A stretch of DNA of 64,000 nt from Chloranthus sessilifolius (taxonomy: Eukaryota > Streptophyta > Magnoliopsida > Chloranthales > Chloranthaceae). Shown piece after piece: positions 1 to 8,875 of the stretch. A program made the position numbers and the translations under genes. How positions within the stretch are numbered: position 1 is the first letter of the stretch; each line of letters begins with the position of its first letter. A model generated the notes under the pieces. It had not been told where the DNA came from. It searched no databases and was given only the letters and a program-made list of their open reading frames with translations. The stretch spans positions 64,451,597 to 64,515,596 of the forward strand of contig CM037590.1 in the NCBI GenBank assembly GCA_021018995.1, written 5' to 3'.

Positions 1-811
1 ACTCTCATTTCGATTAGTCAATTTCTCCATGCTCTTTTCTTTCCTCCACTGGGGTTCACTGTAGGTTCCTAGTCGATTAGCCGATACCCAAATCGATTAA
101 TCGAAATTCAAAGTCGATTAATCGAAACTCAATTCGATTAATCGAGATCGGGGTCCTCTGACTTTTCAACTTCTTGGCCAAAATCGATTAATCGAAACTT
201 AATCGAAACTTAATTTCGATTAATCGAAATGGCCAGATTCAGCCCCTTTTTGGGCTGTTCTTCCAAGTCTTTCCCCATTTATTTTTCTTTCATTTTTCTA
301 AGCCTTTAATCTATGATTTTAACCATTCCTAACTACGACTCCCATAACTTATGCATTTAATTCACAAGAAATTTACCTCAATCCAATCTCAATTTGATTA
401 GATCTAGTGGTTGGAACGGCTAGGGTTCCAGCTTTGGCTCTAACGGATCCAAACCGTGTCGAATCTGGCTTTTATTGGTTGAATCCCCCTTCCAATCAGC
501 TGCGATAACTCCTCTCTTTACTCCTCTCTCTCTCTCTCTCTCTTCTTTACTCTCCTTCAACAACCAAACAATTTATTTTAGGGTTATTAAACCCTTTTAT
601 CTCTCCTCTCACTTGTGTGTTAAGCACATGCACCGCGATAGGTATATGTGACTTCGCATTCACATCATACACCACACAGTCAGTCAAACCATCACATCTC
701 ATCCGTTCATCACACTCTATGCTCACCATTGAACTCCTAATTGGTCAAACCTATGACCAATCGGTACAGATCCTGAGGTCACTGTTTAACATGATTTTTC
801 GGGTTATTACA
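1..811 (-). repeat. 3' LTR of the Tekay-like element, partial
   Basis: This closely matches 10624-11425 of the other LTR, including the palindrome cluster (1-230), the CT-rich tract at 510-545 and the terminal sequence ending TTATTACA at 811. The outer part of the LTR lies left of the window. Indels and substitutions relative to the 5' LTR show that the insertion is not brand new. Confidence 0.92.
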
Positions 812-2653
812 TCCTCCCCACCTTGGGAAATTTCGTCCTCGAAAATAACCCAAAGGTGTGTAGGTCTGGGTTTCCCCCCCCCACACTCTTGGGTGAGGTG
901 GTCCAGTCAAGTTACACGAAATAGAACAAACACAGAGACATCGCATAACAGATAACAGTCGTAGAAAAGTAACAAAATATTTATATGGATGAACAAAAAT
1001 TTTTACAAAATGTTTACATGGATTGAAACCAAAGTACAAACAAAATGTTGCTATAAAACCAAAATACAATGCAAAGTATGGTAGTCTAAGACTCATGCCG
1101 TCCCCTCGTCTGGCTGGTCCGATGGTGGAACTATGAAATTTGTGGAATTCTGTGAAGCTAGTCTGCTGATTGTGAAATCTGTCTTTGGGTGGTGGGAGGT
1201 GGCGGTGCTGTAAGTCTGACATCTCGGTGTGAGCTGATGTAGATGTGGAAGGAGCAGTGCCGGTAGTGGTGGAGGTTGGATGGAAGATGGGACCTCTGTG
1301 GAAGGCGGTCCGTCCCGCAGTCCACTCCTCCTCCTGAGCAAGGTAGCGGTGGTAGTCCGACGGGTAGATATAGCGGAGGGTATGGAACAGAAGGAAGTCC
1401 ATCCTCCGGTTCATTCGCTCGTTGTTGGCCTCCATGCGAGCCAACACCTCCTCGATGGTAGGACCGGATGGAGCTGCGCGCCGGCGGTATGATGATGTGG
1501 GTGTAGCGGGCGCGGAGTGAGCTGGCGGTGTCAGTGAGGCTGTGGTATGAGAGGTAGCCCTCTCCACTGATGGCTCGGCTGGGTGTGCCCCACCCACGGG
1601 TGGGTCCTGATGTGGTGGTGGGGGTGGTGGTGGTGCTACTGCTGGAGCCAGAGCCGGAGCCGGTAGGGTTCGCTTTAACAAGTTATAGCTACGCGTCCAT
1701 GAAGACTTGGAGAATGTCTTCATGCAATTCGTAGCCCTCACCTCGTGAGGCGAGATGGTGTAGGAGGGATCGTCGGAGTAGCACTCCAACATGCTCGAGA
1801 TGAGCCGAGCATATGGCATCTTCTCCTTGGGCCTCAAGTTGCCCTTCATCAATTTTCCCTTGATGTACCTCATCCCTTCTAGGACGACCATGGTAGCATC
1901 AAACCATCGGCCACAGAAGGCCGCATAAAGTGCCTGTTGCACTTTGTCTACGCGCTTCGTATCGTGGCGCATCGGGTATAGGTTACACTTGATTACTGAA
2001 TCAAGCATCCACATGTAGTGGGGAAGGTCAACCCTCTTGATGGAGGATACCGACCCCTTCTTCCCGTTGGTCATATGGGTCATGATCTCCTCAAATCGAG
2101 GGTCCTCCTCAAAGGGTGGAAATAGGGTGGTCTCAGGGGTGAAATCGAGGTAGCACTCGAGCACCTCGTGTATATGGCGACGTGTGATCGTGTATTCTCG
2201 ACCCTCGATGGTGGTCTTGATAACGTCGTCAGTAGGGCCATCCACAAGCCCTTGGTAAAACAATCTCACCAATCTAGGGTAGTAGGAACCCCGGATTGGT
2301 TTGAGAAGGTTGCCGAGATCGGCATTGATAAGGTAGTTAGGAGCCCATTGGGTCTCGCTCGGTACATCGGGATTTGCAAAAAGGGTAGGGTCAATGAGGT
2401 ACTCGACCTCAAAGGTCTTTGCGGCCCACCACTCATTAGGTTGTACGACATTAGTGGGTGGTGGCGGCATGGGTGTGGATTCTCGTGAAGACCCGCGCGA
2501 AGACGCGCTTGTCGACCCGAACGTGGTGTCCGATGTCGATGGTGACGGGGTCCTCACGGGTGATGGGGTCGGTGGTGGCGGTGCGGCGTTCTTATGCCGG
2601 ACCGGTAGCTTGGAGGTTGCCTTCTTCGAAGACAAATGGGTTTTGGGTGGCAT
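779..2653 (-). CDS. Additional retrotransposon ORF (putative plant transposon protein-like)
   Basis: A 624-codon ORF in the sense orientation between integrase and the 3' LTR, with ATG at 2653. Residues 1-70 are rich in Pro/Ser/Thr. Residues about 72-340 look like the 'putative plant transposon protein' domain found in many plant retroelements (WWAAKTFEVEY, FYQGLVDGPTDDV, MPYARLISSMLECY). A Pro-rich linker (about 340-395) follows, then a short helical stretch around VLARMEANNERMNRRMDFL. The last 100 residues look unconstrained and the frame runs through the polypurine tract, stopping inside the LTR, so the original stop may have been lost. No catalytic motif is visible and the function is unknown. 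Unlike pol, the frame is uninterrupted. A cluster of 12-bp palindromes lies just upstream (2885-3660). The family call is from memory of the domain pattern. Confidence 0.7.
   Translation of the reverse strand: MPPKTHLSSKKATSKLPVRHKNAAPPPPTPSPVRTPSPSTSDTTFGSTSASSRGSSRESTPMPPPPTNVVQPNEWWAAKTFEVEYLIDPTLFANPDVPSETQWAPNYLINADLGNLLKPIRGSYYPRLVRLFYQGLVDGPTDDVIKTTIEGREYTITRRHIHEVLECYLDFTPETTLFPPFEEDPRFEEIMTHMTNGKKGSVSSIKRVDLPHYMWMLDSVIKCNLYPMRHDTKRVDKVQQALYAAFCGRWFDATMVVLEGMRYIKGKLMKGNLRPKEKMPYARLISSMLECYSDDPSYTISPHEVRATNCMKTFSKSSWTRSYNLLKRTLPAPALAPAVAPPPPPPPHQDPPVGGAHPAEPSVERATSHTTASLTPPAHSAPATPTSSYRRRAAPSGPTIEEVLARMEANNERMNRRMDFLLFHTLRYIYPSDYHRYLAQEEEWTAGRTAFHRGPIFHPTSTTTGTAPSTSTSAHTEMSDLQHRHLPPPKDRFHNQQTSFTEFHKFHSSTIGPARRGDGMSLRLPYFALYFGFIATFCLYFGFNPCKHFVKIFVHPYKYFVTFLRLLSVMRCLCVCSISCNLTGPPHPRVWGGETQTYTPLGYFRGRNFPRWGGCNNPKNHVKQ
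812..823 (-). other. Polypurine tract of the Tekay-like element
   Basis: On the minus strand AGGTGGGGAGGA lies directly against the LTR terminus TGTAATAACC. This is the expected position for the plus-strand priming site of an LTR retrotransposon. Confidence 0.85.
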
Positions 2654-3816
2654 TATGGCAAAATTTTCGGTAAAATTAGGGTTTTCAACTTGAAATTGAA
2701 GAAATACGCGATCCTAGGGTTTACCTTAGGTTTTGAATGCGAATGTGTGCGATTGCGGATGCAAAATCGACGGAAATCCAAACCCTAGATCCCTCAGTCG
2801 ATTGGAGAAGAAGGAGAAGAAGAAACGCCCAAATCAACAAAAAAAATAATTGATTTCGAATGGGGAGTGAAATCCCCAATTTTTATATATATAGGCCCCG
2901 ACTCGATTAATCAAAATCCAAAGTCGATTAATCGAGATTCAAAACTAGGTTAAGCCGCGGAAAATCGATTAATCGATTTCCAAAATCGATTAGTCGAAAG
3001 TCAAAATCGATTAATCGAAATAATTTCAATTAATCGAAATCGTATCCGTTTAAAAATTCAAGTTTTAGAGCTCACTGGCGCGAGCCAGTCGATTAATCGA
3101 AATCTATTTTGATTAATCGAAATTTCAAAATCGATTAATCGAAATTCACTTCGATTAATTGAAATCGTGCAGTCCCTTCCAAAATTTTCAGGACTCTTTA
3201 TGTTCTTCGATTAGTCGAACTATGGTTCGATTAATCGAAATCTCAAATCGATTAATCGAATTTCTCCTCGATTAATCGAAATCGTTTCTCTGACTTAAAA
3301 TTTCCATAAGTCCCTTAAGTTATTCGATTAATCGAACTCCAAGTTCGATTAATCGAACTCTCAAATCGATTAATCGAAATCTCCTCGATTAATAAAAAAA
3401 TTCAGAAATTCCCTCTAAATTCTTCTAACATTCCTAGTTTGTTCGATTAATCGAACATGCAGTTCGATTAATCGAAAACCAAAATCGATTAATCGAAACC
3501 GAAATCGATTAATTGAAATTTCATTCTGTACATTTTCTAACTCTTACTCAAGTTTTCAGTCACTGGCACATGCCAGTCGACTAATCGAACAAAATCGATT
3601 AATTGAAATTCCAAATCGATTAATCGATTTGAAATTCGATTAATCGGTTTTGCCCAATTTTTGCAAATTCTCAAGTTCTTTGTTTATTTGATCTCTCTTG
3701 GTAGTTTATGACATCAAGTGATCCTTAGTTCATTTATCATACCTTGATCAAAACTTCCATTGAATTACAAGTATTGTTGAGATTCCACAGACATGCTTGT
3801 GGTTTACATTGGATTC
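2654..3816. repeat. Palindrome-rich spacer between integrase and extra ORF (TCGATTAATCGA array)
   Basis: About 15 perfect copies of the 12-bp palindrome TCGATTAATCGA, plus many one- or two-base variants, lie between about 2885 and 3660. Short A/T-rich spacers separate them. The same motif array occurs in the LTRs of this family. On the minus strand it sits 230-1000 bp upstream of the extra ORF and downstream of the integrase stop at 3817, so it may be a second regulatory region for that ORF; this is inference. No coding frame is supported here. Confidence 0.8.
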
Positions 3817-5561
3817 TCAAGTCGTTGGAAACAAGGATGGATATTGTTCTTTCACATCGGCCTCTCGTTCCCAAGTAGCTTCTTCGTGATTTTTCCATCG
3901 AACAAGCACTAAGGGGATCACTTTAGTGCGCAATACTTGTTCCTTTCGATCCAAGATTTCCACTGGTTCCTCTATCATGCTCATGTCCTCACACATCTCC
4001 ATAGGTTGACTTCCTAACACATGAGATGGATCGTCCACATACTTTCTGAGCATCGATATGTGGAAAACGTTATGTACCCGATCAAATAGCGGTGGTAAGC
4101 CAATGCGATACGCAACTTCACCAACGCGTCCCAAAATGTCAAATGGTCCTACATAACGGGGACTTAGCTTCCCTGTCTTGCCAAATCTCATTACGCCTTT
4201 CATAGGCGACACTTTCACAAACACGTGCTCACCCACTTTATAGTCGACACTAGTCCGCTTGATGTCGGCGTAACTTTTATCTACTTTGTCTTTGACTTGA
4301 CCTCTCTCGATTATTGAGCAGCGGTGGCGTTGTCTTCAAGTAGTTTTGGCCCTAAAATAAATTTCTCACCTGTTTCTTCCCAATTGAGGGGTGATTTGCA
4401 TCGTCGTCCATACAGAGCTTCATACGGTGCCATGCCAATGCTCGTTTGGAAACTGTTGTTGTATGCGAATTTGATCAACGGTAGATACTCATCCCAGTAT
4501 CCTTGCATATCCAGCATGCACGCTCTGAGCATGTCTTCTATCACTTGGTTCACTCGCTCTGTCTGCCCATCAGTTTGAGGATGGAAAGCCGAACTAAAAT
4601 CCAGTCGCGTTCCTATTCCTTCTTAAAATTTCTTCCAAAACTTGGACGTATATAGTGGGTCACGATCTAAAACTATGCTGCTTGGAATCCCGTGTAGTTT
4701 TACAATCTCCTTCATGTATAAGTCTGCCAGTCTTCCTGCCATATACATAGTATTGTACGGCAAAAAGTGCGCTGATTTGGTCAATCAATCCACGACGACC
4801 CAAATTGCATTGTGTCTCTTGGCAGTACGTGGCAATCCAACAATGAAATCCATCGAGATCGATTCCCACTTCCATTCTGGTATTGGTAAAGGCTGTAATA
4901 GTCCAGCAGGATGTCGATGATCAATCTTCACATGCTGACAAGTCAAACACCGTGACACGTATTCGGCCACGTCTTGCTTCAAACCTCTCCACCAGTAGTT
5001 CTTTTTCAAGTCTTGGTACATTTTGGTGCTACCAGGGTGGATAACATAATTTGACTTATGGGCTTCATCAAGAATCGTGCGTCTTAGATCGGCATTGTCC
5101 GGAATGCAGAGACGGCCCTTGAATAATAAAGAACCATCTTCTTTTACTGAGAAGTCCGGCCTGATGCCCTCAATCACGTCTTGATGAATCTTTGTTAATG
5201 TTGGATCTTTCATCTGTAGATCGTGGATATGCTCAAATATTACTGGCTTCACTGATATGTTAGCCAAAAAGGATCCTGTAGCTTTCCACTCAATGTTCGC
5301 ATCATAAAGTGCTAGGTCTTCCAATAATTTCCACCGGTGCATACCCAAAATCAAACAAGCTAACTGAACTGAACCCTTCTAACTCAAGGCATCGGCTACT
5401 ACGTTCGCCTTGCCTGGATGGTACTGTATGGAACAATCGTAATCTTTGAGGAATTCCATCCATCTGCACTGTCTCATGTTGAGCTCTTTCCGTGTAAACA
5501 GGTATCTGAGGCTTTTATGATCGGTGAAAATTTCAAACGTCTCACCATACAAGTAATGTCT
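3817..5561 (-). pseudogene. Tekay-like pol, RNase H C-terminus, integrase and chromodomain (disrupted)
   Basis: This continues the frame of the upstream PR-RT segment. It contains the end of RNase H, the integrase zinc-binding region (HKSNYVIH, CLTCQ), catalytic-core segments (MDFIVGLP, LDRDP, HPQTDGQTERVNQ), the GPY/F-like stretch near KLSPRYVGPFDIL and a C-terminal chromodomain (VLVRWKNHEEATWE). In-frame stops lie at 5562-5564, 5379-5381, 4785-4787, 4623-4625 and 4311-4313. A frameshift at about 4270-4310 puts the C-terminal part (4236 down to 3817) in another frame. The stops at 5562 and 4785 fall at residues normally Trp and Arg, which fits C-to-T or G-to-A transitions. Integrase would insert the cDNA and the chromodomain would guide targeting, but this copy cannot make either as one protein. 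Confidence 0.88.
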
Positions 5562-7222
5562 CTAAATCTTCAGTGCAAAAATGACTGCTGCTAGCTCCAA
5601 GTCATGAGTCGGATAATTTTTCTCGTGTTCTTTCAGCTGTCTTGATCCGTAAGCTATCACCTTCTTGTGTTGGTTGAGCACACAACCCAAAACATTGTAT
5701 GACGCATTGCTGTACACTGCGTATCCTCCACTGCCTGAAGGAATTGCTAGTACTGAAGTTGAAGTGAGTCTCGTCTTGAGTTCTTGAAAACTCTTCTCGC
5801 ATGCCTCACTCCACTCAAATCTTGAATCCTTTCGTGTCAGCTTCGTGAGAGGTCCCGATATCTTTGAAAACCCCTCGACGAAACGTCGATAATAGCCTGC
5901 TAGCCCAAGAAAACATCGGACATCGGTCACTGTCTTTGGCTGCTCCCATTTAACCACTGCTTCTATCTTTGCTGGATCTATAGTGACGCCATGCTTTGAG
6001 ACGACATGTCCCAAAAAGCTAACCTCTTCCAACCAAAACTCACATTTACTGAGTTTGGCGTATAATTGGTGTTCACGTAGCGTCTGTAGAGCAATCCTCA
6101 AGTGTTCTTCGTGTTCCGTCTTGGATTTGGAGTATATCAAGATATCATCAACGAACACTACGACGCAGGAGTCCAAGTGTGGTTTAAACACTCGATTCAT
6201 CAGATCCATAAACGACGTCGGAGCATTCGTCAACCCAAACGGCATCACAAGGAATTCATAGTGTCCATACCGTGTCCTGAAAGCTGTCTTCTGAATGTCC
6301 TCTGCCTTGACTCGCGACTGATGGTATCCAGATCTCAGATCAATCTTGGAAAAATATCTTGCTCCTTGCAGTTGAACGAACAAATCATCAATTCTAGGCA
6401 AAGGGTAGCGGTTCTTCACAGTGAGTTTGTTCAATTGTCGATAGTCAATGCATAGTCGCATTGACCCATCCTTCTTCTTGACAAACAAGACCGGTGCTCC
6501 CCATGGAGACACGCTCGGTATAACAAACCCCTTGTCCATGAGCTCTTGCAGTTGTTCTTTCAATTCCTTCAACTCAGCAGGAGCCATTCTATATGGCGCT
6601 TTCGAAATAGGCTCCGTTCCCGGTGCTAAATCGATGGCGAATTCTACTTCTCTCTCTGGAGGTAATCCAGGCAATTCTTCTGGAAACACGTCGGTGAAGT
6701 CTCGCACAACTGCTATCTCAGAGATGATGTTCTTTTCTTCCTTGTCCTCTTTTAAGAAAGCCAAGTATCCACTGCAACCCTTTCTGATCATTTTCTCGGC
6801 CCTTACTGCTGAGATCAGTGGCATAGACGACGACCTCACTCCTTGAAACCGAAATGATCTTCTTGTGTTGGGTCTGAAAATGACTACCTTCTTTTTGCAA
6901 TCGACTGTTGCACAGTGCTGCGCCAACCAGTCCATGCTAAGGATCACATCAAACCCTTGCATGTCCAGTAGTATCAACTTTGCTTCCAACTCATGCACCT
7001 CTAGGTCTCGAACTGCTATAATGACGGATTTGCAAGCTAACTCCGTGTCCACTAACTCTCCAGTCGGAATAGACACAGATAGGACGAAGTCCAACATCTC
7101 TGGAACAATCTTCATCCTCTTGGCAAAATGTGGAGTGACGAATGAGTGTGTAGACCCTGGGTCTATCAACACTCTAGCGTCATATCCAACGAAGCATCCT
7201 TTCTCATATATAGTTAAAGTAC
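5562..7222 (-). pseudogene. Tekay-like pol, protease, reverse transcriptase and N-terminal RNase H
   Basis: The frame is open from the proposed intron acceptor at 7223 to a TAG at 5562. The aspartic protease is seen as [12 protein letters not shown] (DPGS at the active site). Reverse transcriptase motifs are [35 protein letters not shown] and the catalytic FVDDILIYS, followed by FLGHVVS and the connection region. RNase H begins at [14 protein letters not shown], where the usual Asp of the DAS motif is Asn, a change expected to damage the active site. The frame is also open upstream to a Met at 7262, but that Met lies inside the proposed intron. The true product would be a gag-pol fusion. The RT reading frame itself is uninterrupted. 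Confidence 0.88.
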
Positions 7223-7391
7223 CTATAAAATACATACATACATACAATAATTTACACCTCAATTTACACCCCTAATTCAGATATAAATTTAGTATTGAGA
7301 AAAAAGAATCTATACAAATTCCTAATGCATGCAGTCTCTCTATCTAAAATTTTAATGAAGTGGAAATTTCTTTAATTTAAAAGAGTCTCAC
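7223..7391 (-). other. Probable spliceosomal intron between gag and protease
   Basis: On the minus strand the sequence runs CAAG|GTGAGA ... TTTTATAG|GTACTT. Removing 169 bp (7391 down to 7223) joins the linker ...EAGNVHDIIQ to GTLTIYE... in frame and restores the usual gag-to-protease linker of this clade. The insert is A/T-rich with stops in the linker frame, as in a plant intron. The linker exon (7479-7392, 29 codons plus one base) is in the same frame as gag and is separated from it only by the gag TGA at 7480-7482. An alternative is a small random insertion, but its precise frame-restoring GT-AG borders favour an intron. Confidence 0.6.
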
Positions 7392-7479
7392 CTTGGATGA
7401 TGTCATGCACGTTCCCTGCTTCCTGAGCAGTGACTACATAGGCTCTCCACTGAACGATCGACTTCCTTGCTTGAATGGG

Positions 7480-8784
7480 TCATGGTGCTGCAACCGAAGT
7501 CGTCTTTCTTTTATCCGTCTCGGGGCAATCCTTGATCAAGTGGCCCACCTTGCCACATCGAAAACAACCCCTAGTCCCTGCTCTACAATCCACCGTTCTA
7601 TGAGGCTTGCCACACTTTGCACAAGTCTCTCGAGGCGCAGAAGAAACTGTACGAGAACCCTGTGTGATAGTAGCGCCAGTAGACATGGCAGGGCTCTCAT
7701 AGCGTAAAGGTCTCCCCGACGCAAGTAATGGAAACCTCTGTTGGTGTTGTTGTTGCGCCGGCCTTTCGAAACCTCCTTGGACCTGTGGTCTCTGATGTTG
7801 GGTCAGGAACCTTGGCTTTTTATTCACCGGTTCGTAGTTCCCCAACCTTCCTTGATCATTTCCTCCTCTCTGTTGCTCTCTTTGTCTATATCTATTCGTA
7901 TTCTTTTCTTCTACAACCAATGCCTTGCTCATGACCTCTTCATAGGTCCTCAGCTGAAATGGAGCTACGCCTCCCCTAACGTCAGGCTTCAAACCTTGCT
8001 GAAACCTCTTGGACTTCATCACATCGGTAGCGACGTAATCCGGAGCAAAACGGGCAAGTCGTAGAAACTCCACCCCATATTCTCTCACTGTCATTCTTCC
8101 TTGCACTAATTGTAGAAATTGTATTTCAAGCTGATTCCTTACCACTTCCGGAAAATATTGCTTGTTGAACTCCTCAACAAACTCCTCCCAAGTCCAGGGC
8201 AACTCCGGGGTCTCCTGAGCCCGAGTCCGTATCACAGACTTCCACCAAGGCCCAGCCTCCCCATCTAGCATGTAGGCTGCCCATCTCACACTCTCATCTT
8301 CCGTACATGCCAGCACGCTAAAGACCTTCTCCATTTCCATCAGCCAATTTTCAGCTGCCATCGTGTCTGCCTGCCTAGAAAATGAAGGAGGTCTCATCCT
8401 CCTAAACTCTGTAAAGGATGAGGGCACAGGCAGTGCGGGTCCTACAGGTGGTGTAGGTGGTTGTTGTTCTCTCGCTGCATGAGCTGCAAAGGATGCGGCT
8501 TGTTGTGCCATGGCAGCTGCCATGGTCTCCATGGTATGCATCATCCTTTGTCGCTCCTCTCTATCCTCTTGTCTTTCTCTAACTCTTTCCTGTTCCCTTT
8601 GATCTTGATCCTGACGATCTCGATCCTCCTCATCATGCTGTCTACTACTACTTCCCCCTGGGGCCTCGGTACCTCCTAAAGGCACTCTATTGGTAGGAGA
8701 GATGTAATCATCTCCACTACGCAGACTCCTCTGTTGGCCTCCCCTCGGTCGGCCTCTCCCTCTAGATGACATTTGTGGCTGCAT
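7480..8784 (-). CDS. gag: Gag polyprotein of the Tekay-like element
   Basis: A 434-codon ORF starting at 8784, 78 bp inside the PBS. The N-terminus is Arg/Gly-rich and then strongly charged (Glu/Arg/Asp/Gln repeats, about residues 45-85). A retrotransposon gag domain spans about residues 130-275 (ENWLMEMEKVF, WTWEEFVEEFNKQYFP, MTVREYGVEFLRLARF). Two zinc knuckles end the protein: CAKCGKPHRTVDC (about 388, with a shortened spacing) and the canonical CFRCGKVGHLIKDC (about 407-420). It would form the virus-like particle and bind the genomic RNA. The frame is intact. It stops at a TGA after SVAAP, and the downstream linker continues in the same frame, so the stop is either a readthrough point or a CGA-to-TGA mutation. 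Confidence 0.92.
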   Translation of the reverse strand: MQPQMSSRGRGRPRGGQQRSLRSGDDYISPTNRVPLGGTEAPGGSSSRQHDEEDRDRQDQDQREQERVRERQEDREERQRMMHTMETMAAAMAQQAASFAAHAAREQQPPTPPVGPALPVPSSFTEFRRMRPPSFSRQADTMAAENWLMEMEKVFSVLACTEDESVRWAAYMLDGEAGPWWKSVIRTRAQETPELPWTWEEFVEEFNKQYFPEVVRNQLEIQFLQLVQGRMTVREYGVEFLRLARFAPDYVATDVMKSKRFQQGLKPDVRGGVAPFQLRTYEEVMSKALVVEEKNTNRYRQREQQRGGNDQGRLGNYEPVNKKPRFLTQHQRPQVQGGFERPAQQQHQQRFPLLASGRPLRYESPAMSTGATITQGSRTVSSAPRETCAKCGKPHRTVDCRAGTRGCFRCGKVGHLIKDCPETDKRKTTSVAAP

Positions 8785-8861
8785 TTGAAACTAAAGTTTC
8801 GTTAGCAGAAGTCCCTATGTTCCGACAAAAAGAGTGATTGTCAGAATTGCTAAAAGAAATT

Positions 8862-8873
8862 GCTTTGATACCA
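8862..8873 (-). other. Primer binding site, initiator-Met tRNA type
   Basis: On the minus strand TGGTATCAAAGC lies two bases inside the 5' LTR. It differs by one base from the usual plant iMet-type site TGGTATCAGAGC. This fixes the element's orientation and the inner LTR border. Confidence 0.88.
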
Positions 8874-8875
8874 AC

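Noticed and set aside
2168..2693. Plus-strand frames opposite the extra ORF
   Set aside because: Biased by the Pro/Ser-rich coding of the minus strand; no domain and no support of their own.
2885..3660. CRISPR-like appearance of regular short palindromic repeats with variable spacers
   Set aside because: Repeats are 12 bp with 8-9 bp spacers, inside a plant retrotransposon with no cas genes; not a CRISPR array.
5983..8679. Plus-strand frames opposite pol and gag
   Set aside because: Antisense shadows of strongly conserved minus-strand retroviral-type domains.
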